40,016 nt of DNA. Origin: Brachyspira innocens ATCC 29796 (GTDB lineage: Bacteria > Spirochaetota > Brachyspiria > Brachyspirales > Brachyspiraceae). Positions within the stretch are counted from its first letter, which is position 1, and each line of letters begins with the position of its first letter. Of this stretch, positions 27,343 to 34,901 are shown piece after piece. A program made the position numbers and the translations under genes. The stretch covers positions 1-40,016 of the forward strand of contig NZ_ARQI01000100.1 in assembly GCF_000384655.1 (NCBI RefSeq), in the 5' to 3' direction. The notes beneath the pieces were generated by a model. It ran no database searches and had not been told where the DNA came from. It saw only the letters and a program-made list of their open reading frames with translations.

Positions 27343-27549
27343 TAGACTTGTTTCAAAACTACTTGACAAGATTATATATGAAAATTTAACAATTTATCAA
27401 TCATAAAAACAATGTTTTATATGTTGTATAAATTATTATTGTAGTATATAAACATGCAGTCTTTTTGCTTCTTTGGGTCACCAAAAGAAGTGGGGGTGCG
27501 GGGGCTAGTCCCCGCAATTATAAATAAAAATAGTTTTGAAACAAGTCTA
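27343..27549. mobile_element. 207-bp MITE-like element with 19-bp terminal inverted repeats
   Basis: TAGACTTGTTTCAAAACTA at 27343-27361 is perfectly inverted at 27531-27549. The outermost TA at each end could be a duplicated TA target, as made by IS630/Tc1-type transposases, leaving 17-bp inverted repeats. The inside has no transposase or other reading frame and contains the hairpin repeat of 27456-27516. The size, ends and lack of genes fit a non-autonomous element or a large foldback repeat. No full-length partner element is in the window, so mobility is inferred. Confidence 0.55.
27456..27516 (+). repeat. Dispersed hairpin repeat, second arrangement
   Basis: GCAGTCTTTTTGCTTCTTTGG is followed by a four-base loop and CCAAAAGAAGTGGGGG, forming an imperfect hairpin that shares its arms with 14578-14640. 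Directly after it, TGCGGGG and CCCCGCA form a second hairpin with a six-base loop. The first motif lies within the inverted-repeat element. The G+C content is strikingly higher than that of the flanks. Confidence 0.6.
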
Positions 27550-27594
27550 ATGATTAAAAGATTAGAATGATTAAACTATTTAAAGGATATTATT

Positions 27595-27738
27595 ATGAAA
27601 ACAAAAGAAGAATTAGTAGAATTTCTAAATAAAAAAATTGAAAATAATCAAAATCTTGATGATGCTCATAATTATATTTTCTTAAAGGCATATTTAGAAG
27701 ATATGATAGAAAAAGAAAAAAGTGAAATTAATAAATAA
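27595..27738 (+). CDS. Small acidic/lysine-rich protein of 47 residues, unknown function
   Basis: Starts MKTKEELVEFLNKKIENNQN and ends EKSEINK. AAGGA sits seven bases before the ATG, a better ribosome site than most in the region. The sequence is predicted to be mostly helical and soluble, with no signal or membrane segment and no recognisable domain. It lies just after the 207-bp element and 41 bases before the PepSY-like gene, in a different frame. The codon pattern resembles its neighbours. A real small gene is likely; its role is not known. Confidence 0.6.
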   Translation: MKTKEELVEFLNKKIENNQNLDDAHNYIFLKAYLEDMIEKEKSEINK

Positions 27739-27779
27739 GTTATTTAAGATAGTTATATAAAAATTATTAGATTACAATT

Positions 27780-28157
27780 ATGGATATTATACCCTATAAA
27801 AAACTTCCAGAAAAAGCAAGAAACTTTATAGAAACATATTTTAATGATTATTATGTATTTAAGACAACATTTACTTCATCATACAGTGTTGTATTTAAAG
27901 GCGGAAGTTCTGTAAACTTTACTTCAAGAGGAGAATGGACTTCTATTATAGGAAATGGTAATGAGATAGCATTCAGCATAATAGAGAAACTCGCTGAAGA
28001 TAATATTATAGAAAAAGAAGTTATAAATACTATAAAAGAAAAATATGATAGCTTTACTATATACAGAATAATAAAAAAGAAAAATAAATATGAAATAGAA
28101 ATTGATAATAATAATGTTATTATAGATATAAAAGGCAGTATATTAAAAAACAAATAA
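27780..28157 (+). CDS. PepSY-like domain protein lacking a signal peptide
   Basis: A 125-residue protein paralogous to the product of 36059-36508. Shared landmarks are IPYxxLP, YFNDYxV, VxFxGGSSxNF, GEWTSxIGN and IAxSxxEK, which resemble the PepSY-like (putative beta-lactamase-inhibitor-like) family usually found outside the cytoplasm. Unlike the paralogue it begins directly at IPY, with no signal peptide; an in-frame TAG lies four codons upstream of the ATG and no clear ribosome site is present. It may be a 5'-truncated copy, a cytoplasmic form, or depend on the 47-aa gene for translation. Function unknown. Confidence 0.65.
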   Translation: MDIIPYKKLPEKARNFIETYFNDYYVFKTTFTSSYSVVFKGGSSVNFTSRGEWTSIIGNGNEIAFSIIEKLAEDNIIEKEVINTIKEKYDSFTIYRIIKKKNKYEIEIDNNNVIIDIKGSILKNK

Positions 28158-28210
28158 AAATATTATAAATATATATTGAAATTTGTATTTTTAGGGTTTA
28201 TCATATAACA

Positions 28211-29011
28211 ATGAAAAACATATTAATAATTTTTTTTATATTAAGTTCATTTTTATCAGCACAGTATTATTCCTATACTAATATTCCATCTTTTGAAAAA
28301 AGCGAATACTTTGTTCATAAAGGCGTATCTGGAAAAAAGAATAATGCTTTAATAGTATACACAGAAACTTCAGTTGACAGCAATGGATACTGGAATATTA
28401 AAGAAACATATATTAAAGGCTTTGTTACGAATAAGTTGAAAGATCCTTTCCTATTAGAAGAAAGCATGATGACCAATATAAGAAAGTCTGAAATGTATTC
28501 TATAATAGATTTATCCAATATGCGTACAGTTTATAATAAAAGTATAGACTACCATGATTTCGGTACAATAGAAAATACATTTGATATAAGGGGTAAGATT
28601 AATTATACAAATGATTCAGGCTCTTTAGCCATATTTTCTATGTACGGAGCATATCAAATAGCAAGAACTTTTCCTATTGATATAACAAATACAATGAATA
28701 TCGTTATGCCTACTGCTTCAAAAGACAATAAAGTGAAGGTATCTGTAGTAAATAATGGAATTAAAAAGATTAAGATAAATGGAGAAGAAAAAGAATGCTA
28801 TGAAATGGAAATAAAAATTGAGGGAATACCTTTTGCTATATTCTTCCCTACAATAAATGCATATATCGAAAAAGATGATAAAACAAGAAAAATAATAAAG
28901 TATAACACTTTAGCTGGAATGCTTGATACTATGGACGTTTTTCTTACACAGAACGGAAGAGAAAGTGAGAAATCTCAGGAAACTACTGATAATAATGATA
29001 AAATAAATTAG
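28211..29011 (+). CDS. Exported protein of unknown function
   Basis: A 266-residue protein with a clear signal peptide (MKNILIIFFILSSFLSAQYY). The mature part is beta-rich, with repeated short strands (MRTVYNKSIDYHDFGTIEN, VKVSVVNNGIKKIKINGEEKECYEMEIKIEG), and ends in a polar S/N/D-rich tail. The paired NGxKKxKxNGEExxCYxMExxxEG and later PTxNAYIEKDDKTRKIIKY blocks recall DUF3108-type periplasmic proteins, but the match is not firm enough to name. It lies between the PepSY-like gene (53 bases) and the MBL hydrolase gene (12 bases), so it probably belongs to this plus-strand operon. Confidence 0.75.
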   Translation: MKNILIIFFILSSFLSAQYYSYTNIPSFEKSEYFVHKGVSGKKNNALIVYTETSVDSNGYWNIKETYIKGFVTNKLKDPFLLEESMMTNIRKSEMYSIIDLSNMRTVYNKSIDYHDFGTIENTFDIRGKINYTNDSGSLAIFSMYGAYQIARTFPIDITNTMNIVMPTASKDNKVKVSVVNNGIKKIKINGEEKECYEMEIKIEGIPFAIFFPTINAYIEKDDKTRKIIKYNTLAGMLDTMDVFLTQNGRESEKSQETTDNNDKIN

Positions 29012-29023
29012 GAGAAAATAATA

Positions 29024-29650
29024 ATGAGCGAATTAAAAGTGGACTGCATAAATATAAATATGTATGGAATGAATTCTTATATAGTATCTTGTGATGATGA
29101 GGCGATGATAATAGATATGGCTAAATTATCATTCGGATATGATGATTATAAAAAACTATTGAATGGTAAAAAACTTGTAAGAGTAATATATACTCATGGA
29201 CATTTTGATCATATATCTGGTGCTGATGATATAAGAAAAGAGTTTCCTAATGTTCCTCATTGTGTTCATAATCTTGATTATAATTTTTTTCAAGACCCTA
29301 ATTTAAATGTAAGTGCCTATCTTGGGAATATTATAACCTGCCAAAGCCCTGAAGAAAAGTTTAATGACGGCGACACTTTCAAATTAAAAGATATAGAGTT
29401 TAAGGTAATACATACTCCTGGTCATACAGAAGGCGGAGTTTGTTTTTATACTAAAGGTCATTTATTCTGCGGAGATACAATATTCGCATATGGTATAGGA
29501 AGAACTGATTTTCCTACTGGTGATTATGATACATTAGAAAAAAGCATAAAAGAAAAAGTATTTGCTTTAGATGATGATACTCTTTTATATCCTGGTCATG
29601 ATGCATACGGATTTAAATTATCACAAAGAAAAAAAATGGGCGTATTTTAA
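29024..29650 (+). CDS. Metallo-beta-lactamase-fold hydrolase, glyoxalase II-like
   Basis: A 208-residue cytoplasmic metallohydrolase. The binuclear metal site is complete: THGHFDH (residues 57-63), HTPGHTEGG, the bridging aspartate in CGDTIF, and PGHD near the C-terminus. The GIGRTDFPTGDYDTLEKSI stretch is typical of the hydroxyacylglutathione-hydrolase-like group (YcbL/GloB-like). The lack of the long C-terminal domain of true GloB makes a general thioester hydrolase or YcbL-like role more likely. AGGAG lies upstream of the ATG; 12 bases separate it from both neighbours. Confidence 0.88.
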   Translation: MSELKVDCININMYGMNSYIVSCDDEAMIIDMAKLSFGYDDYKKLLNGKKLVRVIYTHGHFDHISGADDIRKEFPNVPHCVHNLDYNFFQDPNLNVSAYLGNIITCQSPEEKFNDGDTFKLKDIEFKVIHTPGHTEGGVCFYTKGHLFCGDTIFAYGIGRTDFPTGDYDTLEKSIKEKVFALDDDTLLYPGHDAYGFKLSQRKKMGVF

Positions 29651-29662
29651 TATCAATATAAA

Positions 29663-30556
29663 ATGATAATTAGTGCAAGCAGGCGTACTGATATACCTTC
29701 TCTTCATACAAAATGGTTTTTAAATAGATTAAGAGAAGGTTATGTCATCACTCAAAACCCCATAAACAAAAATAATTTTTATAAAATACCTTTAAATAAA
29801 AACATTGTAGATATAATAGTATTTTGGTCAAAAAATCCTGATATAGAGTTTTTGAAGGAAGTAAAAGATTTAGGTTATGAGTTTTATATTCATTTTACTA
29901 TTACGCCTTATGATAAAACTATAGAAAAAAATATTCCAGATAAAGAATTATTAATAAAAAAGTTCATTAAAATAAGCAAACTATTCGGAAAAGAAAGAAT
30001 AGTATGGAGATATGACCCTATTATATTAAATGATAACTTTGATACTGATTATCATATAAATAATTTTAAAAACTTCTCTGAAAGTTTGAATGGATATACT
30101 GATGAATGCATATTCAGCTTTGTTGAAATATATTCCAAAATAAAAAATAATATTAAAAGTATAAATAATGATGATAAAATATCATTAATAAAAACTCTAA
30201 AAGAAATATCTCACAAAAATAATATAAAATTAAAAAGCTGCTCCCAAAATATTGATATAACAGAAAAATCTTCATGTATAGATAAAGAGAGAATACAAAA
30301 AATATTAGGCTATCCTATAAAAGAAAAAAAAGATAAATCTCAAAGAAAATTATGCAGTTGTATTGAAAGTATCGATATAGGTGTGTATAATACTTGCAGT
30401 AACGGATGCATATACTGCTATGCTAATTCAAAAAATATATTAAAAAATTATGATGTAAATAGTGAAATATTATCAGATAAATATTTGAATGATAATAAAG
30501 ATATACAAGAGAGAAAAATAATTGTTAATGAAAAAATTAATGCATTTAAATTATAA
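29663..30556 (+). CDS. DUF1848 family protein with C-terminal CX3CX2C cluster motif
   Basis: A 297-residue protein that starts with the family signature MIISASRRTDIPSLHTKWFLNRLREGY followed by NP. Later blocks include VFWSKNPDIEFL, FHFTITPYDKTIEKNIP and RIVWRYDPIILND. Near the C-terminus, LCSC and then CSNGCIYCYAN give a radical-SAM-like CxxxCxxC triad (Cys245, Cys249, Cys252). Radical SAM enzymes normally carry this motif near the N-terminus. Family members are widespread but have no proven reaction that I know of. It lies 12 bases after the MBL gene and 5 before tilS, so it is cotranscribed. Confidence 0.85.
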   Translation: MIISASRRTDIPSLHTKWFLNRLREGYVITQNPINKNNFYKIPLNKNIVDIIVFWSKNPDIEFLKEVKDLGYEFYIHFTITPYDKTIEKNIPDKELLIKKFIKISKLFGKERIVWRYDPIILNDNFDTDYHINNFKNFSESLNGYTDECIFSFVEIYSKIKNNIKSINNDDKISLIKTLKEISHKNNIKLKSCSQNIDITEKSSCIDKERIQKILGYPIKEKKDKSQRKLCSCIESIDIGVYNTCSNGCIYCYANSKNILKNYDVNSEILSDKYLNDNKDIQERKIIVNEKINAFKL

Positions 30557-30561
30557 ACTTA

Positions 30562-31926
30562 ATGGATAACATAATGATAAAAGAAACTTCACAATTTTTA
30601 CTTTCAAATATAGACAATATAAAAAATAAAACATTAGCTGTAGCATATTCTGGAGGGATTGATTCTCAGGTTATGCTTAATATTGCATACAGATTAAAAG
30701 ATGAGTTATCATTCAATTTGATAATAATACATGTTAATTATAATCTCAGAGGAGAAGATTCTACTAATGATGAATTATTTGCCCGCAGTATGGCTAAAAA
30801 ATATAATATAGATATATATGTTAAAGAAATACCGCCGAACAGTTATATAGGGAAAAATATTCAGCTTGAAGCTAGAAATGACAGATACGCTTTTTTTGAA
30901 GAGCTTTATAATAAAAAAATATATGATTATCTTTTAATAGCTCATAATAAAGATGATTTAGCTGAAACTATAATTTACAGAATGATTAAAGGGGCAGGTA
31001 CTGATGTTTATAAAAGTTTAAGAGAAAAAAAAGGATATATTTTAAGACCTATTTTAAACTTTTATAGAAAGGATATTGAAATATATGCTAAAGTTAATTC
31101 TCTCTCCCACAGAGAAGATTATTCAAATAAAAAAAATTATTATGCAAGAAATAAAATAAGAAATCTAATAATACCAATGCTTGAAGAAATAAATACGAAT
31201 GCCAAAACAAATATTATAAGATTTGCAAAAAGAAGCTATGAAGAAACTTCTATATTAAGAAAAAAGATTAATAAATTATACAAAAAAAATATATCTAAAA
31301 AAAATAAAAAACTTAATATAGAAAAAATAAAAAATATAAAAAGTCTTTTCATAAAAAAAATAATAATAAAACTTCTTGCAAAAAATAGTATAGAAATAAC
31401 AGAAAAAAGAGTTATTGAAATACTAAACATAATAAAATCTGATAAGCCTAATATTAGATTAAGACTTGATAATTGTTATATAGTAAAAGAATATAATATT
31501 ATAAAAATAAAACCGATACAAATAAAAAATGAAGAATATAATTATATAAAAATAGATAAAAACGGAGTATATAACTTTTTAGATAAAAAAGCAGAAGTAA
31601 AAAAAATTTTGAATAAAGATATTGACTATAAAAAAGGACTGTATATAAAAGCTAAATATCCAATTACAATAAGAACTAAAAAAGACGGGGATTTTATATA
31701 TGCATATCCTAATAATCAAAAAAAATATTTAAGAAAAATTTTTATAGATTTAAAAATATCAGCATATGAAAGAAATACAATACCTGTAATAACTTCAGAA
31801 GATGATAATAATATATTAGCATTATATTTAGAGCCTTATGGATTAAATAGGATATCAAATGAAGTTGCTGTAAGTAAAGAAGATGAATACATATTAAAAA
31901 TCAGTTTTTATAATGATAATGTATAA
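30562..31926 (+). CDS. tilS: tRNA(Ile)-lysidine synthase
   Basis: A 454-residue cytoplasmic enzyme that converts C34 of the CAU-anticodon tRNA-Ile to lysidine with ATP, so it reads AUA. The PP-loop ATPase motif SGGIDS is at residues 30-35 after LAVAY. NYNLRGEDSTNDELFARSMAKKY, ARNDRYAFFEELY and LIAHNKDDLAETIIYRMIKG are the catalytic-core motifs. A lysine-rich middle leads to the C-terminal TilS domain with IRTKKDGDFIY and RKIFIDLKI. AUA is a frequent codon in this genome, so the enzyme should be essential. Start at ATG 30562; a second ATG four codons on is possible. Last gene of the operon, before a convergent terminator. Confidence 0.94.
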   Translation: MDNIMIKETSQFLLSNIDNIKNKTLAVAYSGGIDSQVMLNIAYRLKDELSFNLIIIHVNYNLRGEDSTNDELFARSMAKKYNIDIYVKEIPPNSYIGKNIQLEARNDRYAFFEELYNKKIYDYLLIAHNKDDLAETIIYRMIKGAGTDVYKSLREKKGYILRPILNFYRKDIEIYAKVNSLSHREDYSNKKNYYARNKIRNLIIPMLEEINTNAKTNIIRFAKRSYEETSILRKKINKLYKKNISKKNKKLNIEKIKNIKSLFIKKIIIKLLAKNSIEITEKRVIEILNIIKSDKPNIRLRLDNCYIVKEYNIIKIKPIQIKNEEYNYIKIDKNGVYNFLDKKAEVKKILNKDIDYKKGLYIKAKYPITIRTKKDGDFIYAYPNNQKKYLRKIFIDLKISAYERNTIPVITSEDDNNILALYLEPYGLNRISNEVAVSKEDEYILKISFYNDNV

Positions 31927-31978
31927 AATAATGAAAAAATGATATTCCAAAAATGTGTAGACTTATGTTTATAAATAA

Positions 31979-32009
31979 AAAAGTATAGGAAAAATTATCC
32001 TATACTTTT
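31979..32009. terminator. Bidirectional terminator after tilS
   Basis: Perfect 12-bp stem AAAAGTATAGGA/TCCTATACTTTT with a 7-base loop between convergent tilS and the hydrolase gene, with A-rich sequence on the left flank and T ends on the right. Confidence 0.8.
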
Positions 32010-32032
32010 ACAAAAATATTATTCAAAAAATA

Positions 32033-32965
32033 TTATGCTATATGAGAATTAAGCCAAGCAATTATCTCATTATACACATCATCTCTTTGAACATCATTAA
32101 TTATCTCATGTCTTCCGTCCTTATAAAGACTTATATTAACATCTTTAAAGCCTAATGATTTATACATATCATATACCCATTTAACACCTTTTCCCATATC
32201 ACCTACAGGATCTTTATCTCCAGATATTAAAAGTATAGGGAAATCTTTATTCATAGAAGAATAATTCTCACTATTTGAAATTTTATCAATAAGCTCAAAC
32301 ATCTGTATATATGTTTCTATACTGGCGGGCTTATCTGCAAAATATTCATCTTCCTGAACTTTTTTAATTTCTTCTTTATCTGAAGTAAGCCAAGCAAGAT
32401 CTGAATTTTCTTTAGGAAAGAATTTTTTTCCGTATCCTCCTACAGATAGCTTATCAAGCAAATGTGCTCTTTTTCTTCCGCCGAATATAGATTTCTGAAA
32501 ATTAGCTATTGTCTTTCCAAAATTCTCTATACCTTTCATTTTTCCTCTAGTACCCATTATAATAGCACCGTCTAAGTCTTTATAATACTTTATTAAAAAA
32601 CCTCTTGTTAAAAATGAGCCCATACTATGACCAAACATGAAGTATGGTATATTAGGATAATCAGCTTTGGTGTTTACCATTAAATGTCTTAAATCTTCTA
32701 TTATTAGTTCATGCCCTTTTTCATCGGCTATATGCCCTATTTGATCCTTACTCACAGTGCTTCTGCCAAAACCTCTGTGATCATCAGCACAAACTAAAAA
32801 ACCAGCTTCATTTAATTTTTCAGCAAACTCCTTATATCTTCCTGCATGCTCTCCAAGTCCATGAACTATTTGCACAATACCTTTAGGCTTAGAATCTGGA
32901 ATAAATATATATGTATACATTCTATGACCGTCATCAGATATTAAAACTCTGTTTAGCATTTTCAT
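32033..32965 (-). CDS. Alpha/beta hydrolase, lysophospholipase / monoacylglycerol lipase-like
   Basis: A 310-residue serine hydrolase of the hydrolase_4 (PldB/MGL) group. VHGLGEHAGRYKEFAEKL forms the oxyanion side, DDHRGFGRS follows, and the nucleophile elbow is GHSMG (Ser114). The acid is in LLISGDKDPVGD and the catalytic histidine in YKDGRHEIIND. No signal peptide is present, so it is likely cytoplasmic or peripheral. The substrate is probably a monoacylglycerol or lysophospholipid, from family resemblance. GGAG lies eight bases before the ATG. It is a single gene, facing tilS across a terminator and divergent from the SPFH gene. Confidence 0.88.
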   Translation of the reverse strand: MKMLNRVLISDDGHRMYTYIFIPDSKPKGIVQIVHGLGEHAGRYKEFAEKLNEAGFLVCADDHRGFGRSTVSKDQIGHIADEKGHELIIEDLRHLMVNTKADYPNIPYFMFGHSMGSFLTRGFLIKYYKDLDGAIIMGTRGKMKGIENFGKTIANFQKSIFGGRKRAHLLDKLSVGGYGKKFFPKENSDLAWLTSDKEEIKKVQEDEYFADKPASIETYIQMFELIDKISNSENYSSMNKDFPILLISGDKDPVGDMGKGVKWVYDMYKSLGFKDVNISLYKDGRHEIINDVQRDDVYNEIIAWLNSHIA

Positions 32966-33253
32966 AAAAAAGACTCCGATAAATATAAAAATCTATTAAA
33001 AAAATTGTTTTACAATTATTATATTTTTATAACAACATAGACAAATCAGCATATACTGCCAATCATAAAATGAATATAAATTATATCCTTAAAATAATAA
33101 TAAATTATATAGTATTTTTTTTCTTAATGCAATAAATATTTTCACTATATTTTTAATATGTATTTATAAATTTGCATATTATACTTGATTTATAAAAAAT
33201 AGTGAATTTCATATCTTAAATGTATTTTAATCATATATACACAATGCATATTT

Positions 33254-33280
33254 TTGCATCGGTAATAATCAAGTTATAAT
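33254..33280 (+). promoter_or_regulatory. Candidate promoter of the SPFH-comF pair
   Basis: TTGCAT (33254-33259) and a perfect TATAAT (33275-33280) with a short 15-base spacer. The weak -35 and short spacer suggest a promoter that may need an activator or be regulated by the motif that follows it. Confidence 0.45.
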
Positions 33281-33283
33281 TAT

Positions 33284-33302
33284 AGTACGAAATAATACTA
33301 TT
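33284..33302 (+). promoter_or_regulatory. Operator-like motif shared with the MATE gene
   Basis: AGTACGAAAnAAnACTATT here matches the copy at 36641-36659 at all fixed positions. It overlaps the expected transcription start, three bases after the -10. The extended form is bounded by ATAGT and ACTAT, an inverted pair. Confidence 0.5.
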
Positions 33303-33376
33303 GTAATATAATTAAAAACTTGCAAAAAATATTATTATCATTTATTATTTTTATAATAATTTTTAAGGAGAGTTTT

Positions 33377-34168
33377 ATGAGAATTATCGATATTAGTTCA
33401 AACAAATTACATTCTATACTGTTTGTAATTTTGCCTGTTGTATTAATAGCAGGTTTTTTAATATTTTCAAGTGTTACTATTATATCTACTGGTGAAGTAG
33501 GAATAAGAAGCAGACTTGGTAAAGCTATATCTCAGGAAGAGCCAGGTCTTCATTTTAGAATACCATTTATAGACACTATAAAAACTATGGAAGTAAGAGA
33601 GCAGACTGTAGAGAAAACTTATTCAGTATCATCGAAAGATATGCAGACTATATCAATGACTTTGAATGTTCAGTATTCTATAGGAGGAGACGCTTTGGAT
33701 TTATACAGAAAATTCGGAGTAGATTATAAAAACAAATTAATTAATCCTAGAATATCTGAAAGCCTTAATGCAGTTTCAGCAAGATATACTATAGAAGAGT
33801 TTATAACAAAAAGAAATGAAATGGCTGCAGAACTTTTAAAAGAGGTTATGGCAGATTTTGATGATTACGGAATAACAGTTGCTGCTTGTTCTATTATAGA
33901 GCATGATTTCTCTGATGAATTTGACCAAGCAATAGAGAGAAAATTAATAGCATCTCAGGACGCTCTAACAGCACAAAATGCTTTGGAAAAAGTACGATAT
34001 GAGGCAGAAGCTGAAATTACTAAAGCTAAAGGTGTTTCTGAAGCTAATAGAATTATGCAGGAATCTTTAACTCCTTTACTAATACAGAGAATGTACATAG
34101 AAAAATGGGACGGTAAAATGCCTCAAGTATCAGGATCTGGTGTTACTCCTATGATACAAATAAAATAA
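33377..34168 (+). CDS. SPFH/prohibitin-family membrane protein
   Basis: A 263-residue protein with one N-terminal membrane helix (ILFVILPVVLIAGFLIFSSV) followed by an SPFH domain (TGEVGIRSRLGKAISQEEPGLHFRIPFIDTI, VREQTVEKTYSVSSKDMQTISMTLNVQYSI) and a C-terminal helical part rich in A/E (ALEKVRYEAEAEITKAKGVSEA). It is close to the prohibitin/HflC type, which forms ring assemblies on the membrane and often controls the FtsH protease; no protease gene is adjacent. The start is set by AAGGAG six bases before ATG 33377; a TTG 19 codons upstream has no ribosome site. Its stop overlaps the comF start (TAATG). Confidence 0.88.
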   Translation: MRIIDISSNKLHSILFVILPVVLIAGFLIFSSVTIISTGEVGIRSRLGKAISQEEPGLHFRIPFIDTIKTMEVREQTVEKTYSVSSKDMQTISMTLNVQYSIGGDALDLYRKFGVDYKNKLINPRISESLNAVSARYTIEEFITKRNEMAAELLKEVMADFDDYGITVAACSIIEHDFSDEFDQAIERKLIASQDALTAQNALEKVRYEAEAEITKAKGVSEANRIMQESLTPLLIQRMYIEKWDGKMPQVSGSGVTPMIQIK

Positions 34169-34893
34169 TGTACAAAAAAATTATAAAATATTTAGCATCT
34201 ATAATATTTCCAAATCACTGCATCATATGCGGAAATATTATAGAAAGCAGTAATATGAATTATATATGTATAGACTGCATCAATAAAAAGCTAGACTATA
34301 TACATAAAGATGAATATATACGATGCCAAAGATGCGGTAAAGTTTTGGAAAATATAAACTCTATTTGTATATGTCAATATGAAGAAATTTATTTTGATGA
34401 ATGTAAGTCTATGCTTTACTATACAAATAATGCAGTAGATATTATTCATAAAATGAAGTTTTCTCATAGATATTTAATATGTCATGATTTTGCGGCTATG
34501 CTTAGCTATTATTATAAAGACTATATATTAAAATACGATGCTGTTACTTTCGTTCCTCTTGGAAAAAAGAGACTATTAGAAAGAGGATACAATCAAAGCG
34601 AGCTTATTGCAAAGACTATATCAAAGATTCTAAATATAAAATTAATTGATGATATAATTATTCGTAAAAAAGAAACCAAAGCATTGAGTTCTTTAAATAG
34701 CAAAACAGAAAGAATAAATATGATAGAAAATGCTTTTGAAGTAAATACCAGTTATACTTTAAAAGATAAAATGAACCTGCTTATAATAGATGATGTAATT
34801 ACCACTGGAAGCACTTTAAATGAAATATCAAAAGAAATTAAAAAGCTCGAATGCATAAATAAAATAGGAGTATTAACTGCCGCAAGAGCCTAA
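34168..34893 (+). CDS. comF: ComF-family phosphoribosyltransferase-like protein
   Basis: A 241-residue protein. The N-terminal zinc-ribbon region holds paired cysteines (HCIICG, CIDC, RCQRCG, CICQ). The C-terminal half is a type I phosphoribosyltransferase fold with FVPLGKKRLLERGYNQSELIAK and the PRPP-binding loop LLIIDDVITTGSTL. ComF proteins take part in DNA uptake in transformable bacteria and appear in many others with no known competence; here no other com gene is nearby. The start codon overlaps the SPFH stop, so the two are translationally coupled. It is convergent with the next gene, only eight bases away, with no separate terminator. Confidence 0.9.
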   Translation: MYKKIIKYLASIIFPNHCIICGNIIESSNMNYICIDCINKKLDYIHKDEYIRCQRCGKVLENINSICICQYEEIYFDECKSMLYYTNNAVDIIHKMKFSHRYLICHDFAAMLSYYYKDYILKYDAVTFVPLGKKRLLERGYNQSELIAKTISKILNIKLIDDIIIRKKETKALSSLNSKTERINMIENAFEVNTSYTLKDKMNLLIIDDVITTGSTLNEISKEIKKLECINKIGVLTAARA

Positions 34894-34901
34894 ATACATT
34901 A

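Larger units (their letters stand above)
27026..27594. other. 569-base repeat-rich intergenic region
   Basis: Holds no convincing gene. From left to right: plain A+T-rich spacer; a G+C-richer patch with CCTG...CAGCAGG and CTGCAG (27187-27216); the 60-bp promoter-bearing repeat (27221-27280); a second TTGACA (27301); a 207-bp element with 19-bp inverted ends (27343-27549) that contains two G+C-rich hairpins; and the leader of the next gene. Confidence 0.6.
32966..33376. other. 411-base divergent intergenic region
   Basis: A+T-rich, with no supported gene. Its right end holds the candidate SPFH promoter (33254-33280), the shared operator-like motif (33284-33302) and AAGGAG before the SPFH start. 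The hydrolase-proximal part contains AATTGT with TTACAATT as a small inverted repeat and otherwise nothing recognisable. Confidence 0.5.

Noticed and set aside
27739-27779. Possible frameshifted signal peptide upstream of the PepSY-like gene
   Set aside because: No hydrophobic stretch occurs in any frame here; the preceding 47-aa frame is charged and soluble.
33320-33376. N-terminal extension of the SPFH protein from TTG 33320
   Set aside because: No ribosome site before the TTG, whereas AAGGAG sits six bases before ATG 33377, and the family starts there.
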